The notes under the pieces were generated by a model. The model had not been told where the DNA came from and did not search any database. It worked only from the letters and a program-made list of their open reading frames with translations. DNA of 64,000 bases, taken from the NCBI RefSeq assembly GCF_000769405.2, contig NZ_CP053439.1, positions 3,162,001-3,226,000 on the forward strand. Direction: 5' to 3'. A program made the translations under genes and the position numbers. Position 1 is the first letter of the stretch; each line of letters opens with the position of its first letter. The stretch is from Rhizobium brockwellii. GTDB taxonomy: Bacteria; Pseudomonadota; Alphaproteobacteria; Rhizobiales; Rhizobiaceae. Positions 43,800 to 53,450 of the stretch are shown in pieces.

Positions 43800-45224
43800 C
43801 TACGTCCGCCTCTTCTTGCCCTCGAACGGATTTTCAGGCGAGCGGAAATGGATGCGGATCGGCACGCTCGGCATGTCGAAATCGGCGCGCAACCCGTTGA
43901 TCAGATAGCGTGTATAGGATTCCGGTAGCGCATCCGAGCGGGTACAGGAGATCATGAAGGCCGGCGGGCGGGCCTTTACCTGAGTCATGTATTTCAGCTT
44001 GATGCGGCGGCCGGAAACGGCCGGAGGCGGATGCTGAATCTGCTGCGTCTCCAGCCAGCGGTTGAGCCGCGCCGTCGAGATGCGTTTGTTCCACACCCTG
44101 TCCGTGTCGATGATCGACTGCATCAGCTTGTCCAGTCCCCAGCCGGTCTGGCCGGAGATCGGCACGGCGCGGATGCCGCGCGCCTGCGGCAGCAGCCGGT
44201 CGGTCTTTTCGCGCAGATCCGCAAGCACCGCCTGCCGGTCCTCGATCATGTCCCACTTGTTGAAGGCGAGCACAGCGGCACGGCCCTCTCGCAGCACGAG
44301 GTCGACGATCTGCAGGTCCTGCTTCTCGAAGGGGATCGTCGCATCGAAGACGATGACGACGGTTTCGGCGAAGCGGATGGCGCGCAGCGCATCGGCAACC
44401 GAAAGCTTCTCCAGCTTCTCGATCACCCGCGCCTTGCGGCGCATGCCTGCGGTATCGAACATCTTGATGGTGCGGCCGCGCCAGTCCCATTCGACCGAGA
44501 TGGAGTCGCGGGTGATGCCTGCCTCCGGCCCGGTCAAAAGCCGGTCCTCGCCGAGGAAGCGGTTGATCAGCGTCGATTTTCCGGCATTCGGCCGGCCGAC
44601 GATCGCCACCCTGAGCGGCTTCGTCTCGTCATAGGCCGGCTCTTCGTCCGCGTCGCTGTCCTCGCCTTCCGTCTGTGGAATTTCGACATCGGTAACGGCG
44701 ACATCCTCCTTGGCGGGATAGGCTCGGTCCTCGCCGATTGCCGCAACGATCGCATCGCGCAAGTCGAGCATACCCTGCCCATGTTCGGCCGAAATCGGCG
44801 TCGGCTCGCCGAGCCCGAGCGTATAGGCGTCATAGAAGCCGCTGTCGGAGCCCCGCGCTTCGGATTTGTTGGCGACGAGCACCACCGGCTTGCCGCGACG
44901 GCGCAGCATTTCGGCAAGGTCGGTATCGACGGGCGTCAATCCGCTCTTGGCGTCGACGACGAAAAGCGAAAGATCCGCCTCGTCGATCGCCGCTTCGGTC
45001 TGTGCCCGCATCCGGCCCTGCAGGCTTTCCGCGTCGGCCTCTTCCAGACCAGCCGTGTCGATGATCGTGAAGGTCAGCCCCAGCAGCCGCGCATCGCCCG
45101 GCCGGCGGTCGCGGGTAACACCCGGCGTGTCATCGACAAGCGCCAGCTTCTTGCCGACCAGCCGGTTGAAAAGTGTCGACTTGCCGACATTCGGACGACC
45201 GACGATGGCGACCGTGAAACTCAT
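43800..45224 (-). CDS. der: Ribosome-assembly GTPase Der (EngA)
   Basis: A 474-residue protein with two GTPase domains: GRPNVGKST at residues 8-16 with DTAGLEE and NKSE, and GRPNAGKST near 212 with DTAGM and NKWD. A 40-residue acidic linker ([13 protein letters not shown]) separates them. The C-terminal KH-like domain ends in GKKRRT. It is needed for 50S subunit maturation. The YfgM-like gene lies 18 bp upstream in the same direction, as in the E. coli yfgM-bamB-der order but without bamB. Confidence 0.97.
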   Translation of the reverse strand: MSFTVAIVGRPNVGKSTLFNRLVGKKLALVDDTPGVTRDRRPGDARLLGLTFTIIDTAGLEEADAESLQGRMRAQTEAAIDEADLSLFVVDAKSGLTPVDTDLAEMLRRRGKPVVLVANKSEARGSDSGFYDAYTLGLGEPTPISAEHGQGMLDLRDAIVAAIGEDRAYPAKEDVAVTDVEIPQTEGEDSDADEEPAYDETKPLRVAIVGRPNAGKSTLINRFLGEDRLLTGPEAGITRDSISVEWDWRGRTIKMFDTAGMRRKARVIEKLEKLSVADALRAIRFAETVVIVFDATIPFEKQDLQIVDLVLREGRAAVLAFNKWDMIEDRQAVLADLREKTDRLLPQARGIRAVPISGQTGWGLDKLMQSIIDTDRVWNKRISTARLNRWLETQQIQHPPPAVSGRRIKLKYMTQVKARPPAFMISCTRSDALPESYTRYLINGLRADFDMPSVPIRIHFRSPENPFEGKKRRT

Positions 45225-45242
45225 ATCTTGTCCTTAACGCGA

Positions 45243-45926
45243 TCAGCCCTGAGCGGCGGGCGCCTTGCCGGATGCGGTAATCAGATCAAGCATCATATGG
45301 GCGCGATTGGCAACATTGCGTGGGCTGTCGGTATCGTCGACGATCGACTGGAACCACTGCCGCGCCTGCGCCATGTTGCCGGCTTTGTAAGCGGCAAGGC
45401 CGAGTGCCTCGCGCGCCGAATGACGGAAGGCGTTGCCCGGAACGGCCATTTCCTCGATCGCGGCCGAAACCTGTTCGTAAGAGCCGTTCTCGATCAGCAG
45501 CCAGCCGGCACGCATCTTGGCGGCATCACGCACGGCGGCCGGAACGGCATTGTCCTTGCCGATTTCGTTGAAGGCGGCGATCGCCGCGGCGGTATCGCCC
45601 TTCTGCACCTGGACGGTCGCGGCCCGCATCCGCGCCAACACCGGATAGGCGCCATGACCTTCCTTCTCGAGCTTGTCGAGCGCGGCCAGAGCCTCGTCGT
45701 TCTTGTTTTCGTCGGCAAGCTTCATCGCCGCCAGAAACTGGTCGCCGGTGCCGGAGGAACGGTTGTCGTCCCAATAGTCATAGAGAACCTTGCCGGCTGT
45801 GCCGGCGACGATCAGAATGGCGACGACGATGATATAGCGGCCGAACCGGCGCCAGACGCCCTTCATCTGGTCGGATCGCAATTCCTCATTGACTTCACGG
45901 ATGAAGCTGTCGTCGTTGAATGCCAT
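45243..45926 (-). CDS. YfgM-like membrane-anchored TPR protein
   Basis: 227 residues. An N-terminal cytoplasmic stretch (FIREVNEELRSDQMKGVWRRF) is followed by one transmembrane helix (YIIVVAILIVAGTAGKVLYDYW) and a periplasmic region of TPR-like helices (AAMKLADENKNDEALAALDKL, AREALGLAAYKAGNMAQARQWF). This is the TPR_21/YfgM layout of an ancillary SecYEG and chaperone-network protein. ATG at 45926 has GGAGACG upstream. It sits directly upstream of der. Confidence 0.88.
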   Translation of the reverse strand: MAFNDDSFIREVNEELRSDQMKGVWRRFGRYIIVVAILIVAGTAGKVLYDYWDDNRSSGTGDQFLAAMKLADENKNDEALAALDKLEKEGHGAYPVLARMRAATVQVQKGDTAAAIAAFNEIGKDNAVPAAVRDAAKMRAGWLLIENGSYEQVSAAIEEMAVPGNAFRHSAREALGLAAYKAGNMAQARQWFQSIVDDTDSPRNVANRAHMMLDLITASGKAPAAQG

Positions 45927-46025
45927 TCTCGTCTCCGGCCGCGGAAATACCCATACACCATGCAAAACGCATATTGTCGGGCCTTCTACTCCATTTTGCC
46001 GCCGTTGTAAGGGGGATGTGAAAGA

Positions 46026-46129
46026 TTAGAGCGCCGCGCGTCCAACAGGGCGCGCTAAGGACGCTCTAACACTTTGAATCCGCGCATAATCCTTTCCAAA
46101 AATCGGAATCGATATTTGGGGTTATGCGC
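46026..46129. repeat. RIME1-like intergenic repeat, copy B
   Basis: TTAGAGCGCCGCGCGTCC ... GGACGCTCTAA forms the first palindrome, and GCGCATAA ... TTATGCGC the outer arms of the second with an AAATCG/CGATATTT inner pair. Same order and length as copies A and C, with diverged arms. It lies between the YfgM-like gene and nnrU. Confidence 0.8.
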
Positions 46130-46132
46130 AGG

Positions 46133-46717
46133 TCAGATGACGAGCGGAGAAACGCCGATCAACCATTCGTGCACCCTCCAGATGATCAGCGCCCAGACGA
46201 CGATCCCGATGATGATGGCATAGAGGTCGTATTTGGCCGAGACGAACGGCCGGAGCGTGATCTCGCCCGCCCGCTGCCGCCGTTTCAAGGAAATGCGCAG
46301 GATGACGCCCCAGGCGAGAAAGGCGGCAAACAGCAGAACCGACGACGTCTCGCCATTGGCAAGCAGGTGCGCCAGCGCCCAGATCTTCACCGACAGCACC
46401 ATCGGATGTTTGGTCTTGGTCGCGATATGCCCCGCCGGCAGCAGCGAGGCGACGAAACAGATCATCGCGATCAGCATCAGCGTGATTGTTATATGCGCCA
46501 TCCAGACCGGCGGATTGTAAAGCACGCCGGTCACATCACGCGCCTGCCCGAAGCCGTAGATCAAAAGGATCAGCGTGGCGATGCTGGCAATCGAATAGGC
46601 CGCCCGCCAGCCCTTCTCGCCGAGGCTTGCGATCATCGAACGGCGAAAGTCCGGCGACACCACTCGCACCAGATGCACCCCGAGGAAAAGTATGATGCCG
46701 ACGATAAGCAATGTCAT
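46133..46717 (-). CDS. NnrU-family membrane protein
   Basis: A 194-residue integral membrane protein with about six hydrophobic segments (LLIVGIILFLGVHLVRVV, AYSIASIATLILLIYGFG, ITLMLIAMICFVASLLPAG, YAIIIGIVVWALIIWRVHEW). H-L-x-x and GHIATKTKHPMVLSVKIWALAHLLANG are the NnrU family core, related to enzymes near nitrite/nitric-oxide reductase genes. No denitrification gene is in the window. Function unknown outside that context. Confidence 0.88.
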   Translation of the reverse strand: MTLLIVGIILFLGVHLVRVVSPDFRRSMIASLGEKGWRAAYSIASIATLILLIYGFGQARDVTGVLYNPPVWMAHITITLMLIAMICFVASLLPAGHIATKTKHPMVLSVKIWALAHLLANGETSSVLLFAAFLAWGVILRISLKRRQRAGEITLRPFVSAKYDLYAIIIGIVVWALIIWRVHEWLIGVSPLVI

Positions 46718-46837
46718 TGTGGATCCCTTCCGTACCGTTTGTCATGGCTTAGAGCCTGGCGTGAAAAAATGCCAGCGAGACCGCAGCTTCGCCGCAATTC
46801 TATTGGAGGAAACCCCGAACAAATTGTCGCGGTGTCT

Positions 46838-47824
46838 ATGTCCCGTCTTCTCCTCTCCACCTGCCTTTCTGTTTCGCTCCTCATCCCGGCGTTTGCCGAG
46901 GCGGCCGACCGGCCGAAACAGCTCGTCATCATTTCCTTCGACGGTGCCCACGACAATGCGCTCTGGTTGAAGAGTCGCGAGATGGCGGCGAAGAACGGTG
47001 CCCACTTCACCTATTTTCTCTCCTGCACCTTCCTGATGAACGAGGCGGCGAAGAAGGCCTACCAGGCGCCGCACCAGAAACGCGGAAAATCCAACGTGGG
47101 CTTCGCCCAGAGCGACGACGAGATCCGCGAGCGCCTCGGCAATATCTGGCACGCCCATCTCGAAGGACACGACATATCGAGCCATGCCTGCGGCCATTTC
47201 GACGGCCGCCTCTGGAGCGAGGCCGACTGGTCGGCCGAATACGCCACCTTCCACGCGACGCTTGAGAATGCCTGGAAGAGCGTCGGCCTGCAGGAGCCGG
47301 CCGGCTGGCAGGATCTGGTCGATCACGGCATGAAGGGCTTACGCGCCCCCTATCTCTCGGCAACCGCGGGCGCCGACATGATCGTCGCCGAAAAGAAGGC
47401 GGGCTTCACTTATGACGCGAGCCTCGTCACCAAAGGGCCTGCCATGCCTGTCGAGGAAGACGGCATCATTCGCTTCGGCCTGCCGCTGATCCCCGAAGGC
47501 CCGAACGAGAAGCCGATCATCGGCATGGACTACAATCTCTTCGTCCGCCATTCCAAGGGTGAGGAGGATACGGCCGATTCCGCGGAATTCGAGGATCGCG
47601 CCTATGCCGCCTTCAAGGAGGCTTTCGACAAGCAATATGCCGGCGCCCGCATCCCGCTACAGCTCGGTTTCCACTTCGTCGAAATGAACGGCGGCGCCTA
47701 TTGGCGCGCGCTCGACCGACTGGTCAGCGACGTCTGCCACCGGGATGACGTCGCCTGCGTCAGCTATTCGGAAGCGATCCCGATGATCGAGGACCGCGGG
47801 AAATTGCAGACGTCAGGTCTTTGA
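46838..47824 (+). CDS. Secreted polysaccharide-deacetylase-like protein
   Basis: 328 residues with a signal peptide ending near residue 22 (LIPAFAEAA). NodB-homology motifs are partly visible: motif 1 as IISFDGAHDN (the usual double Asp is altered), motif 2 as SSHACGHFDG with the two metal His, and motif 3 as LRAPYLS. It may be a divergent carbohydrate esterase, or may have lost the catalytic base. The true start is the ATG at 46838; the long upstream frame overlaps nnrU and is an artefact. It converges on bacA. Confidence 0.78.
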   Translation: MSRLLLSTCLSVSLLIPAFAEAADRPKQLVIISFDGAHDNALWLKSREMAAKNGAHFTYFLSCTFLMNEAAKKAYQAPHQKRGKSNVGFAQSDDEIRERLGNIWHAHLEGHDISSHACGHFDGRLWSEADWSAEYATFHATLENAWKSVGLQEPAGWQDLVDHGMKGLRAPYLSATAGADMIVAEKKAGFTYDASLVTKGPAMPVEEDGIIRFGLPLIPEGPNEKPIIGMDYNLFVRHSKGEEDTADSAEFEDRAYAAFKEAFDKQYAGARIPLQLGFHFVEMNGGAYWRALDRLVSDVCHRDDVACVSYSEAIPMIEDRGKLQTSGL

Positions 47825-47896
47825 TGGCGGCTATGGAAATGCTGTAGAGACGGCAGGTGTCTCCAGATTTCCCTGAACGAGACGGCATGCCGTGCC

Positions 47897-48051
47897 GCCC
47901 CCTCATCTGCCTGCCGGCATCTTCTCCCCGCTGGGGAGAAGAGATTCGTTGCGACGCTGCGATTTCCCCTCCCACCCAGCGGGGGTGCGAAGGACGGGTC
48001 GAGACCTGTGGCTCGACCCCGGTCGGTGCCCGATAGGGCGGATGAGGGCGC
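47897..48051. repeat. Palindromic intergenic repeat, CCCCTCATC family, copy 1
   Basis: The outer arms CCCCTCATC (47900 region) and GATGAGGGCG (48041 region) are inverted, with an inner TTCTCCCCGCTGGGGAGAAG palindrome. It fills the gap between the convergent deacetylase-like gene and bacA. A second copy lies at 61056-61170 inside the xdh operon. Confidence 0.7.
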
Positions 48052-48093
48052 CCCAAACGCGACCTTCCGATTGCCTGCAGGATTCCCCGTCGA

Positions 48094-49359
48094 TCAACCG
48101 TCGGCGTGCACGACCCCCGTCTCACGCTCCAGGTAGCGCTGGTCGATCTCAGGCAGCGGTTCGTCGTCGATTGCCGCCTCGAAGGCCTTGAGGCGTTTGT
48201 GGATCGAAAGCAGTTCGATGATCGTCGTCCAGGAGTTGACGAGATACTGGAACGAGTTGCTGACCTGTCCGAAGGCGGTCGAGATCTGCTGGAAGATACC
48301 GTAAGTGATCGTGCCCGCCACGATCGTCGGCACCAGCATGAAGACCACGAAGAGCGCGTCGGCCTGGATATAGAAATAACGGGCGACATTGAAATACATG
48401 TAGTGGAAATACATGCGGTAATAGTTCCGGCGAACGTTGCCGAAGAGCTCCCTGACGGTCAGCGGCTCAGCCCGTTCCGCATGGTCCTCGCCATAGACGA
48501 GCTCCTTGCGATACGCCGCTTCGACGCGCTGGTTGCGGAAATTCAGCCCCGGCAACTTGACGCCGGCGACCGCCAACAGAAGCGTGCCGAACGCCGACCA
48601 GAACAGCGCCAGCCAAAAGAGCGAATTCGCCACCGGCCCGATGAACGGCAGCTCGGTCACGTAATGCGACAGCGCCAGAAGGATTGGAAGAAATACCACG
48701 AGCGTCATCACCGAGTTGATGAGGCTGATACCAAGACCTTCGAGCGTGCTGGAAAAGCGCATCGTATCTTCCTGAACGCGCTGTGAGGCACCTTCGATGT
48801 GACGAAGCTTTTCCCACTTCGACATGTAGAAATTGTTCATCGCCGTGCGCCAGCGGAAGATGTAATGGCTGGTGAAGAAGTCAGTCATGATCGATACGAA
48901 CATGCTGAGGAACGCGATCTGGCAGAAGACCCACATCAGGCTGTAGAAATTGTCGACCGAAATGCCGGGCTGCTTCGACAATGCGTTCTGCAGAAGGTCA
49001 CCAAACGGCCGGCGCCAGTTATTGATCACAACGCTGATCTGGACGCCGAAGTAGGTCACGAAGATGATCAGTGCCGATCCCCAGATCGACCAAATCTTCC
49101 AGGGGTGGTTCAGCGCCTTCAGATGCCATGCACCGCAGAAGATCACCGCCGACAGAAGGAAATAGCCGTAGAACCAGACATTTTCGGGCAGCAGGAAAAA
49201 CGAAAGGTCGATCGGCTGCTGCTCTTCGGGAACCGGCGCATAGCCGAGCGATGCACCGAGGCTGGCGGCGAAGAGATACCAGCCGGCAATAGAAATCAGG
49301 GTCCAAACGACGAGCGAAGTAAAGAACGTCTTTGGCTGCGGAAAAAAGGAATGAAACAC
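48094..49359 (-). CDS. bacA: Peptide uptake protein BacA (SbmA/BacA family)
   Basis: A 421-residue inner-membrane protein with about seven helices, length matching rhizobial BacA. Characteristic stretches are FFPQPKTFFTSLVVWTLISIAGWY, DFFTSHYIFRWRTAMNNFYMSKW, RIEGASQRVQEDTMRFSSTLEG-like sequence (HIEGASQRVQEDTMRF) and YFHYMYFNVARYFYIQADAL. BacA imports antimicrobial-type peptides and is needed for bacteroid survival against nodule NCR peptides in some hosts, and for very-long-chain fatty acid modification of lipid A. It is monocistronic. Confidence 0.94.
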   Translation of the reverse strand: MFHSFFPQPKTFFTSLVVWTLISIAGWYLFAASLGASLGYAPVPEEQQPIDLSFFLLPENVWFYGYFLLSAVIFCGAWHLKALNHPWKIWSIWGSALIIFVTYFGVQISVVINNWRRPFGDLLQNALSKQPGISVDNFYSLMWVFCQIAFLSMFVSIMTDFFTSHYIFRWRTAMNNFYMSKWEKLRHIEGASQRVQEDTMRFSSTLEGLGISLINSVMTLVVFLPILLALSHYVTELPFIGPVANSLFWLALFWSAFGTLLLAVAGVKLPGLNFRNQRVEAAYRKELVYGEDHAERAEPLTVRELFGNVRRNYYRMYFHYMYFNVARYFYIQADALFVVFMLVPTIVAGTITYGIFQQISTAFGQVSNSFQYLVNSWTTIIELLSIHKRLKAFEAAIDDEPLPEIDQRYLERETGVVHADG

Positions 49360-49484
49360 GGGAGGCTTTGCTTTCCTGAACTGTGAGTCTCGGGAGTGTC
49401 ATCGAACACTGATTGTGCCGGAAACTAAGGCAGTTCGAAGGAAGCAGCAATGGGTTCGGCCGATTGTTACGGAGATGTAACCGG

Positions 49485-50669
49485 TTAAGAGATTTTCTTG
49501 ATCACCGGCATGACCAGCGCCGCGCAGGCGACGAGCGCCACGGCGGCGATCACCGTCGGGACGGTAAAACTGCCGCTGCGCTCGGCGATCCAGCCGGCAA
49601 CAACAGGCCCAACGATCTGGCCGACGCCGAAGGCCGCTGTCATCATCGCCAGGATCCGCCGCGGACTCTCAGGCGAAAGCTTGCGGCCGATCTGCAGCCC
49701 GTAAGCAGTGATCGCCAGGAACGTCGCCCCGAACAGCGCCCCGCCGATCAGCGGTGCGGCAGAAGGCGGCAGCGCCACGGTCGCGACCACGCCGGCGGCC
49801 TCGACCAGAAGGGCTGCAACATAGACTCCGCCAAGCCCGAGCGGCCTGACCAGAGGCTTCCAGGCAAACAGCGCTACCGTGGCTGTCAAGCCGGCGATGA
49901 ACCAGCAGAGGAATTCGACGATGGGTCCCGTTGCCGAAAGGCGGGCGATGGTGACGAGGAAGGTCGCGGTGATGACGTAGCCGAAGCCGAATAGACCGTA
50001 GGACAGCGTCAGCAGCACCATCGGCCGGTTCCATACCAGCGCCGGCTCCTTGCCTGCCTGCGCCGATTGCGCCGGAGCTGGCGGCAGCAACAGGAACACG
50101 ACGACAAGGCTTACGGCGCAATAGAGCGCGCCGCCGATCCAGTCTGCCCGCCAGCCGCCCGGCCCATCGTGAAAGCCGAGGCCGATCAGAAACACCATGA
50201 CCGAGGACAGCGCGATGCCCGCCCCCGGCCCGCCGAAGTGCGCCGCCTGCACATGGTCGTTGCCGGCAGCCGACCCGTGGCTGAGCACGATCGACGAGGT
50301 AAAGACCAAGGCAAAGGCGCTGGCGATGCCAGCTAGGAAGCGGATGCCGGCAAAGACGGCGACGGAATCGGTGGCGGCCATGGCGGCAAGCAGGATCGCG
50401 GTTGCCAGCAGCGACAACAGCGCCACCAGCCGCTCCCGCCCCGCCGCCCAGCCATAGGCTGCAAGCACGGCGCCGACGAGATAACCGACGAAATTGGCCG
50501 ACGCGATGAAGCCTGCATCCGCTGCCGAAAGCGGCACGCCGCTGATCATGCCCGGCAGGATCGGCGTGTAGGAGAAGCGCCCGAAGCCCATGGCGGCGGC
50601 CATGGCAACGGCGCCGGCAGCGGCGGTGGAGACGAGGTTCGGTGGGGAGTTTCGGGTGCGGGCGAGCAT
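49485..50669 (-). CDS. MFS transporter, YbfB/YjiJ family
   Basis: About 394 residues with twelve hydrophobic segments. The N-terminal AMGFGRFSYTPILPGMI is the diagnostic motif of the YbfB/YjiJ MFS subgroup (GFGRFAYTPILP). Substrate unknown. It is divergent from a PadR repressor with a palindrome between them, so it may be the PadR target, perhaps as an efflux pump. The start is not well defined; ATG at 50669 is used. Confidence 0.88.
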   Translation of the reverse strand: MLARTRNSPPNLVSTAAAGAVAMAAAMGFGRFSYTPILPGMISGVPLSAADAGFIASANFVGYLVGAVLAAYGWAAGRERLVALLSLLATAILLAAMAATDSVAVFAGIRFLAGIASAFALVFTSSIVLSHGSAAGNDHVQAAHFGGPGAGIALSSVMVFLIGLGFHDGPGGWRADWIGGALYCAVSLVVVFLLLPPAPAQSAQAGKEPALVWNRPMVLLTLSYGLFGFGYVITATFLVTIARLSATGPIVEFLCWFIAGLTATVALFAWKPLVRPLGLGGVYVAALLVEAAGVVATVALPPSAAPLIGGALFGATFLAITAYGLQIGRKLSPESPRRILAMMTAAFGVGQIVGPVVAGWIAERSGSFTVPTVIAAVALVACAALVMPVIKKIS

Positions 50670-50785
50670 GCCCGTGTTTATCGCGCTGCAGCATCTGTGG
50701 CACAATCAAGTAATTCTGATCGATCGATCAATTTCCCGAAACGTCGGAAAACTTCACCCCCTCTTGAAAAGAATTATCTTACGAT

Positions 50786-50803
50786 ATATGTTTTAAGACA
50801 TAT
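50786..50803. promoter_or_regulatory. PadR-type operator palindrome
   Basis: ATATGT-TTTAAG-ACATAT at 50786-50803 has the ATGT/ACAT arms typical of PadR operators. It is flanked by ACGATA repeats at 50781 and 50808. It lies 34 bp before the padR-like start and about 120 bp from the divergent MFS start. Confidence 0.6.
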
Positions 50804-50836
50804 TCAACGATACATCTAACGATGAAAGGAAGAACC

Positions 50837-51412
50837 ATGAGAGGTTTTAAGGGCGGAATGTTCGGCGGAGATTTCCGCATGGGCCGCAAATTTGCGGCTG
50901 GCGATCTCCAGCTCGTCATCCTGGCCCTGCTCGCTGAGCAGCCGCGCCACGGCTATGAATTGATAAAGTTGCTGGAGGAGCGATCCGGCGGCTTCTACGT
51001 GCCGAGCCCCGGCGTCATCTATCCCGCCCTCACCTATCTCGAGGAAACCGGCCTTGCCGAGGTCGAGGTGGAGGGCGCCAAGAAGCTCTACCGCATCACC
51101 GAGGCCGGCCGCGGCCGCGTCGAGGAGAACCGCGCCATGATCCTGCAGACCTTCGCCAAGCTGGAACGCATCGGCGAGAAGATGGCCCATGTGAAGCGTG
51201 TCTTCGAAACGGACCGTCACAGCGCCGACGAGGGTGATGACGGCGACTTCATGCAGGACGGTGGTGATATCCGCGCCGCCCGCATGCTGCTGCGCTCGGC
51301 CATGCGGATGCGCTATCCTTGGTCGAAACCCGAAGCCGCCCGCATCGCCGGCATTCTCGAACGCGCCGCCACCGAAATCCTGCAAGGCGACAGACCGGGA
51401 ACGCGGGGCTGA
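50837..51412 (+). CDS. PadR-family transcriptional regulator
   Basis: 191 residues. A glycine-rich start (MRGFKGGMFGGDFRMGRKF) precedes the PadR winged helix: LQLVILALLAEQPRHGYELIKLLEE, PSPGVIYPALTYLEETGLAE and KKLYRITEAGRG. The C-terminal ~90 residues are the effector and dimer part. ATG at 50837 follows AAGGAAGAACC. It probably represses itself and the divergent MFS gene. Confidence 0.9.
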   Translation: MRGFKGGMFGGDFRMGRKFAAGDLQLVILALLAEQPRHGYELIKLLEERSGGFYVPSPGVIYPALTYLEETGLAEVEVEGAKKLYRITEAGRGRVEENRAMILQTFAKLERIGEKMAHVKRVFETDRHSADEGDDGDFMQDGGDIRAARMLLRSAMRMRYPWSKPEAARIAGILERAATEILQGDRPGTRG

Positions 51413-51480
51413 GACGAAGACTGTACGGCGGGATTTGAGACAAAGTCAGTTCCCGCCATCTTCATTGTCCAGTGCCGGTC

Positions 51481-52239
51481 TTACGCCCGCTCATCCGGCA
51501 AGGTCAGAATCACCGGCCCGTTGCGCGTCGCCACCACCGTGTGTTCGTATTGCACGGTCGGCGCCTTCGGATCGGCATAGAGCGTCCAGGCATCGTCGCC
51601 GCCTTCGGCCCATGTCGCGCCGAGTGAGAGAAACGGCTCGACGGTGAAGACGAGGCCTTCGGTCATCATCCGTTTTTCCGAAGGGTCCGGCCAGGTCGAG
51701 AGCTCGGCCGGCTCCTCGTGCAAGGAGCGGCCGACGCCGTGGCTCGCGAGATTGGCGACTAGCGTATAGCGGTTCTTCTGCGCGAAGGCACCGACGGCAG
51801 TGCCGATCTTTGCCAGAGGCTCGCCCGATTTGACCTGGTTGAGCCCGACCCAGAGCGCCCGCTTGCCGTCGCGGCAGAGCCGCTCGATCTTCGGCTTGAC
51901 CGGCGGCATCGCGAAGGAGGCGCCTGTATCCGCAAAGAAACCATCCTTCTCAGCCGAGACGTCGATGTTGATGAGGTCGCCGGCGCGGATGACGCGCGGG
52001 CCGGGAATACCGTGGGCGATTTCCTCGTTGATACTGATGCAGGTGGCACCGGGAAACTGGTAACAGAATTCCGGCGCCGAGCGCGCGCCTGAATCCTCGA
52101 GCACCTTGCGGCCGATCTGGTCGAGCTCCAGCGTCGTCATGCCGGGCTCCATCGCCGCCGCCATCACCTGTATGGCGTTGGCGCAGATGCGGCCGATCTC
52201 CTTGAGCTTTACCAGTTCGTCGTCGTTTGCGATAACCAT
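51481..52239 (-). CDS. map: Methionine aminopeptidase, type I
   Basis: A 252-residue metalloenzyme that removes initiator Met. Visible metal-ligand regions are DLINIDVSAEKDGFFADTGASF (two Asp), SHGVGRSLHEEP (His), FTVEPFL (Glu) and YEHTVVATRNGPVILT (Glu). NEEIAHGIPG holds the substrate His. It may be one of two copies, as rhizobia often carry a second map gene; this cannot be judged from the window. Confidence 0.93.
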   Translation of the reverse strand: MVIANDDELVKLKEIGRICANAIQVMAAAMEPGMTTLELDQIGRKVLEDSGARSAPEFCYQFPGATCISINEEIAHGIPGPRVIRAGDLINIDVSAEKDGFFADTGASFAMPPVKPKIERLCRDGKRALWVGLNQVKSGEPLAKIGTAVGAFAQKNRYTLVANLASHGVGRSLHEEPAELSTWPDPSEKRMMTEGLVFTVEPFLSLGATWAEGGDDAWTLYADPKAPTVQYEHTVVATRNGPVILTLPDERA

Positions 52240-52278
52240 TCGTCTGTTCCGGCCTTGCGCAGGACGGCCGCGGCCGCC

Positions 52279-52383
52279 TTAGAGCGCCGCGCCTCCAACA
52301 GGAAGCTCTAGGGACGCTCTGTCACTTCGAATCTGCACATACTCAGTTCAGAAAATCGATTCCGATTTTCGGCGTTATGCGCT
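52279..52383. repeat. RIME1-like intergenic repeat, copy C
   Basis: TTAGAGCGCCGCGCCTCC ... GGACGCTCTG forms the first palindrome; GAAAATCGATTCCGATTTTC at 52350-52369 forms the second. It fills the gap between map and the LLM flavoprotein gene. Same layout as copies A and B. Confidence 0.8.
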
Positions 52384-52385
52384 CG

Positions 52386-53450
52386 TCAAGCCGTGGCTTT
52401 CGCCTCTTCGCTGCTGTCAGTCAACGCCTTTCTGACGATCGGCGCGACTTTCGTGCCGTAAAGCTCGATGCCGCGCATGATCTCGGCATGCGGCATCAGG
52501 CCAATGGCCATCTGCAGCAGGAAGCGGTCGTTCTTGAAGAGCGCATGATGGGCGATGATCTTTTCGGCGACCGCCTCGGGATTACCGACGAAGAGCGCGC
52601 CGTTCGGCCCGCGCGACATGTCGAAATGCGCCCGGTTCGTCGGTCCCCAGCCGCGCTCACGGCCGATGCGGTTCATCACCTCGGCTTGAGGCCCGTAGAA
52701 CTGGTTGGCCGCCGCCTCCGTTGTATCGGCGATGAAGCCATGGACGTTGATGCTGGTCTTCAGCTTCGCCTGATCCTGCCCTGCCCGGCGCGCCGCCTCG
52801 CGATAGAGATCGAAGAGCGGCGCGAAACGCCGCGGCTCACCGCCGATGATTGCCAGTGCCACCGGCAGGCCCAGCGCGCCGGCGCGCGCCACCGACTGCG
52901 GCGTGCCGCCGACGGCAACCCAGAGCGGCAACGGATCCTGCAGCGGCCTGGGATAGACGCCGCGCCCGTTGATCGGCGCGCGAAGCTCGCCCTTCCACTC
53001 CACAACCTCGCTGTCGCGCAGCGCCAGCAGCAAATCGAGCTTCTCCTCGAAAAGCTGGTCGTAGTCTTCGAGATTATAACCGAACAGCGGGAAGGACTCG
53101 ATGAAGGAGCCGCGCCCCGCCATGATCTCGGCCCGGCCATCGGAAATCAGGTCGAGCGTCGAAAACTGCTGGAAGACGCGCACCGGATCGTCGGAGGAGA
53201 GCACGGTGACTGCACTGGTCAGCCGGATATTCCTGGTCTTGACGGCAGCCGCCGCCAGCACGACCGCCGGAGCAGACGCTGCATAGTCCGGCCGGTGATG
53301 CTCGCCGAGGCCGAAGACGTCGAGCCCAACCTGATCGGCAAGCTCGATTTCCTCGATAAGATGCTTCAGCCGTTCGGCCGCCTCGGCGCCCTTGCCGCGC
53401 GAGGGGTTGGGATTGACGTCGGCGAATGTGTAAAGCCCCAGTTCCATCAT
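52386..53450 (-). CDS. LLM-class flavin-dependent oxidoreductase
   Basis: 354 residues, luciferase-like monooxygenase fold. [69 protein letters not shown] and [20 protein letters not shown] are typical of the subgroup sometimes annotated as atypical oxidoreductases. Substrate unknown. The start is one of several close ATGs (53456, 53450, 53447); 53450 has CAGG at good spacing. About 250 bases upstream (53451-53702) hold nothing I can name. Confidence 0.88.
   Translation of the reverse strand: MMELGLYTFADVNPNPSRGKGAEAAERLKHLIEEIELADQVGLDVFGLGEHHRPDYAASAPAVVLAAAAVKTRNIRLTSAVTVLSSDDPVRVFQQFSTLDLISDGRAEIMAGRGSFIESFPLFGYNLEDYDQLFEEKLDLLLALRDSEVVEWKGELRAPINGRGVYPRPLQDPLPLWVAVGGTPQSVARAGALGLPVALAIIGGEPRRFAPLFDLYREAARRAGQDQAKLKTSINVHGFIADTTEAAANQFYGPQAEVMNRIGRERGWGPTNRAHFDMSRGPNGALFVGNPEAVAEKIIAHHALFKNDRFLLQMAIGLMPHAEIMRGIELYGTKVAPIVRKALTDSSEEAKATA

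Noticed and set aside
46124..46837. N-terminal extension in frame with the deacetylase-like gene
   Set aside because: It overlaps nnrU on the other strand and encodes a low-complexity Arg/Asp-rich sequence. A signal peptide starts at 46838.
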